From DAOTXN01 sp034435435 (lineage in GTDB: Bacteria; Chloroflexota; Anaerolineae; S140-20), in NCBI GenBank assembly GCA_034435435.1, contig DAOTXN010000041.1, positions 1 to 22,294 on the forward strand: a stretch of 22,294 nt of DNA, in the 5' to 3' direction. Below the pieces are notes generated by a model that made no database searches, was not told where the DNA came from, and worked only from the letters and a program-made list of their open reading frames with translations. A program made the position numbers and the translations under genes. Shown here piece by piece: positions 22,244 to 22,294 of the stretch. Positions within the stretch are counted from its first letter, which is position 1, and the number at the start of each line of letters is the position of its first letter.

Positions 22244-22294
<51 letters not shown>

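Overview
The window looks like chromosomal DNA from an uncultured bacterium, most likely a Chloroflexota (Anaerolineae-like) lineage. This is inferred from style: GC-rich molybdenum-hydroxylase operons, an LCP protein with a long Thr/Pro-rich linker, a stand-alone Elp3, and intergenic spacers built from 7-bp-periodic repeats. No rRNA or tRNA gene is present to fix the taxonomy. The last 51 bases are a pure G run, which looks like a sequencing or assembly artefact at a contig end.

Layout. (1) 1-2447: a KAP-type P-loop NTPase with a helical, TPR-like C-terminal half. Its N-terminus is too short, and a second open frame upstream suggests a frameshift or decay. (2) 2448-3046: about 600 bp without genes, AT-rich in its second half, holding an inverted repeat and a 235-bp MITE-like element. 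(3) 3047-7606: a molybdenum hydroxylase operon (FAD subunit, 2Fe-2S subunit, molybdopterin subunit) followed by a CoxG-like membrane-anchored SRPBCC protein. Two of its gene gaps contain heptad-repeat hairpins that overlap stop codons. (4) 7623-12667: a near-perfect sigma-70 promoter followed by a complete BMP-type (purine nucleoside/riboflavin-like) ABC transporter: lipoprotein, double ATPase and two permeases. (5) 12690-12787: a 98-bp hairpin element flanked by CTAG. (6) 12814-16590: a second, tightly packed molybdenum hydroxylase operon in the same subunit order. (7) 16675-18916: a Nudix hydrolase, a GT4-type glycosyltransferase and a VanZ-like membrane protein. (8) 22170 down to 18875 on the minus strand: Elp3 and an LCP (LytR-CpsA-Psr) protein with overlapping ATGA, behind a strong promoter that would give an almost leaderless transcript.

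How it may work together. The most coherent unit is the co-oriented block of molybdenum hydroxylase, BMP transporter and second molybdenum hydroxylase. BMP transporters import nucleosides, nucleobase-like compounds or riboflavin, and xanthine-dehydrogenase-family enzymes hydroxylate purines and other N-heterocycles or aldehydes. A plausible reading is uptake followed by two oxidation steps, with CoxG tethering the first enzyme at the membrane. The large subunits lack the AYxCSFR loop of true CO dehydrogenase, so CO oxidation is not supported. No cofactor-maturation gene (XdhC/CoxF-like) or ring-opening hydrolase is seen, so the substrate stays open. The GT4/VanZ and LCP genes suggest cell-envelope polysaccharide work and look unrelated to that block.
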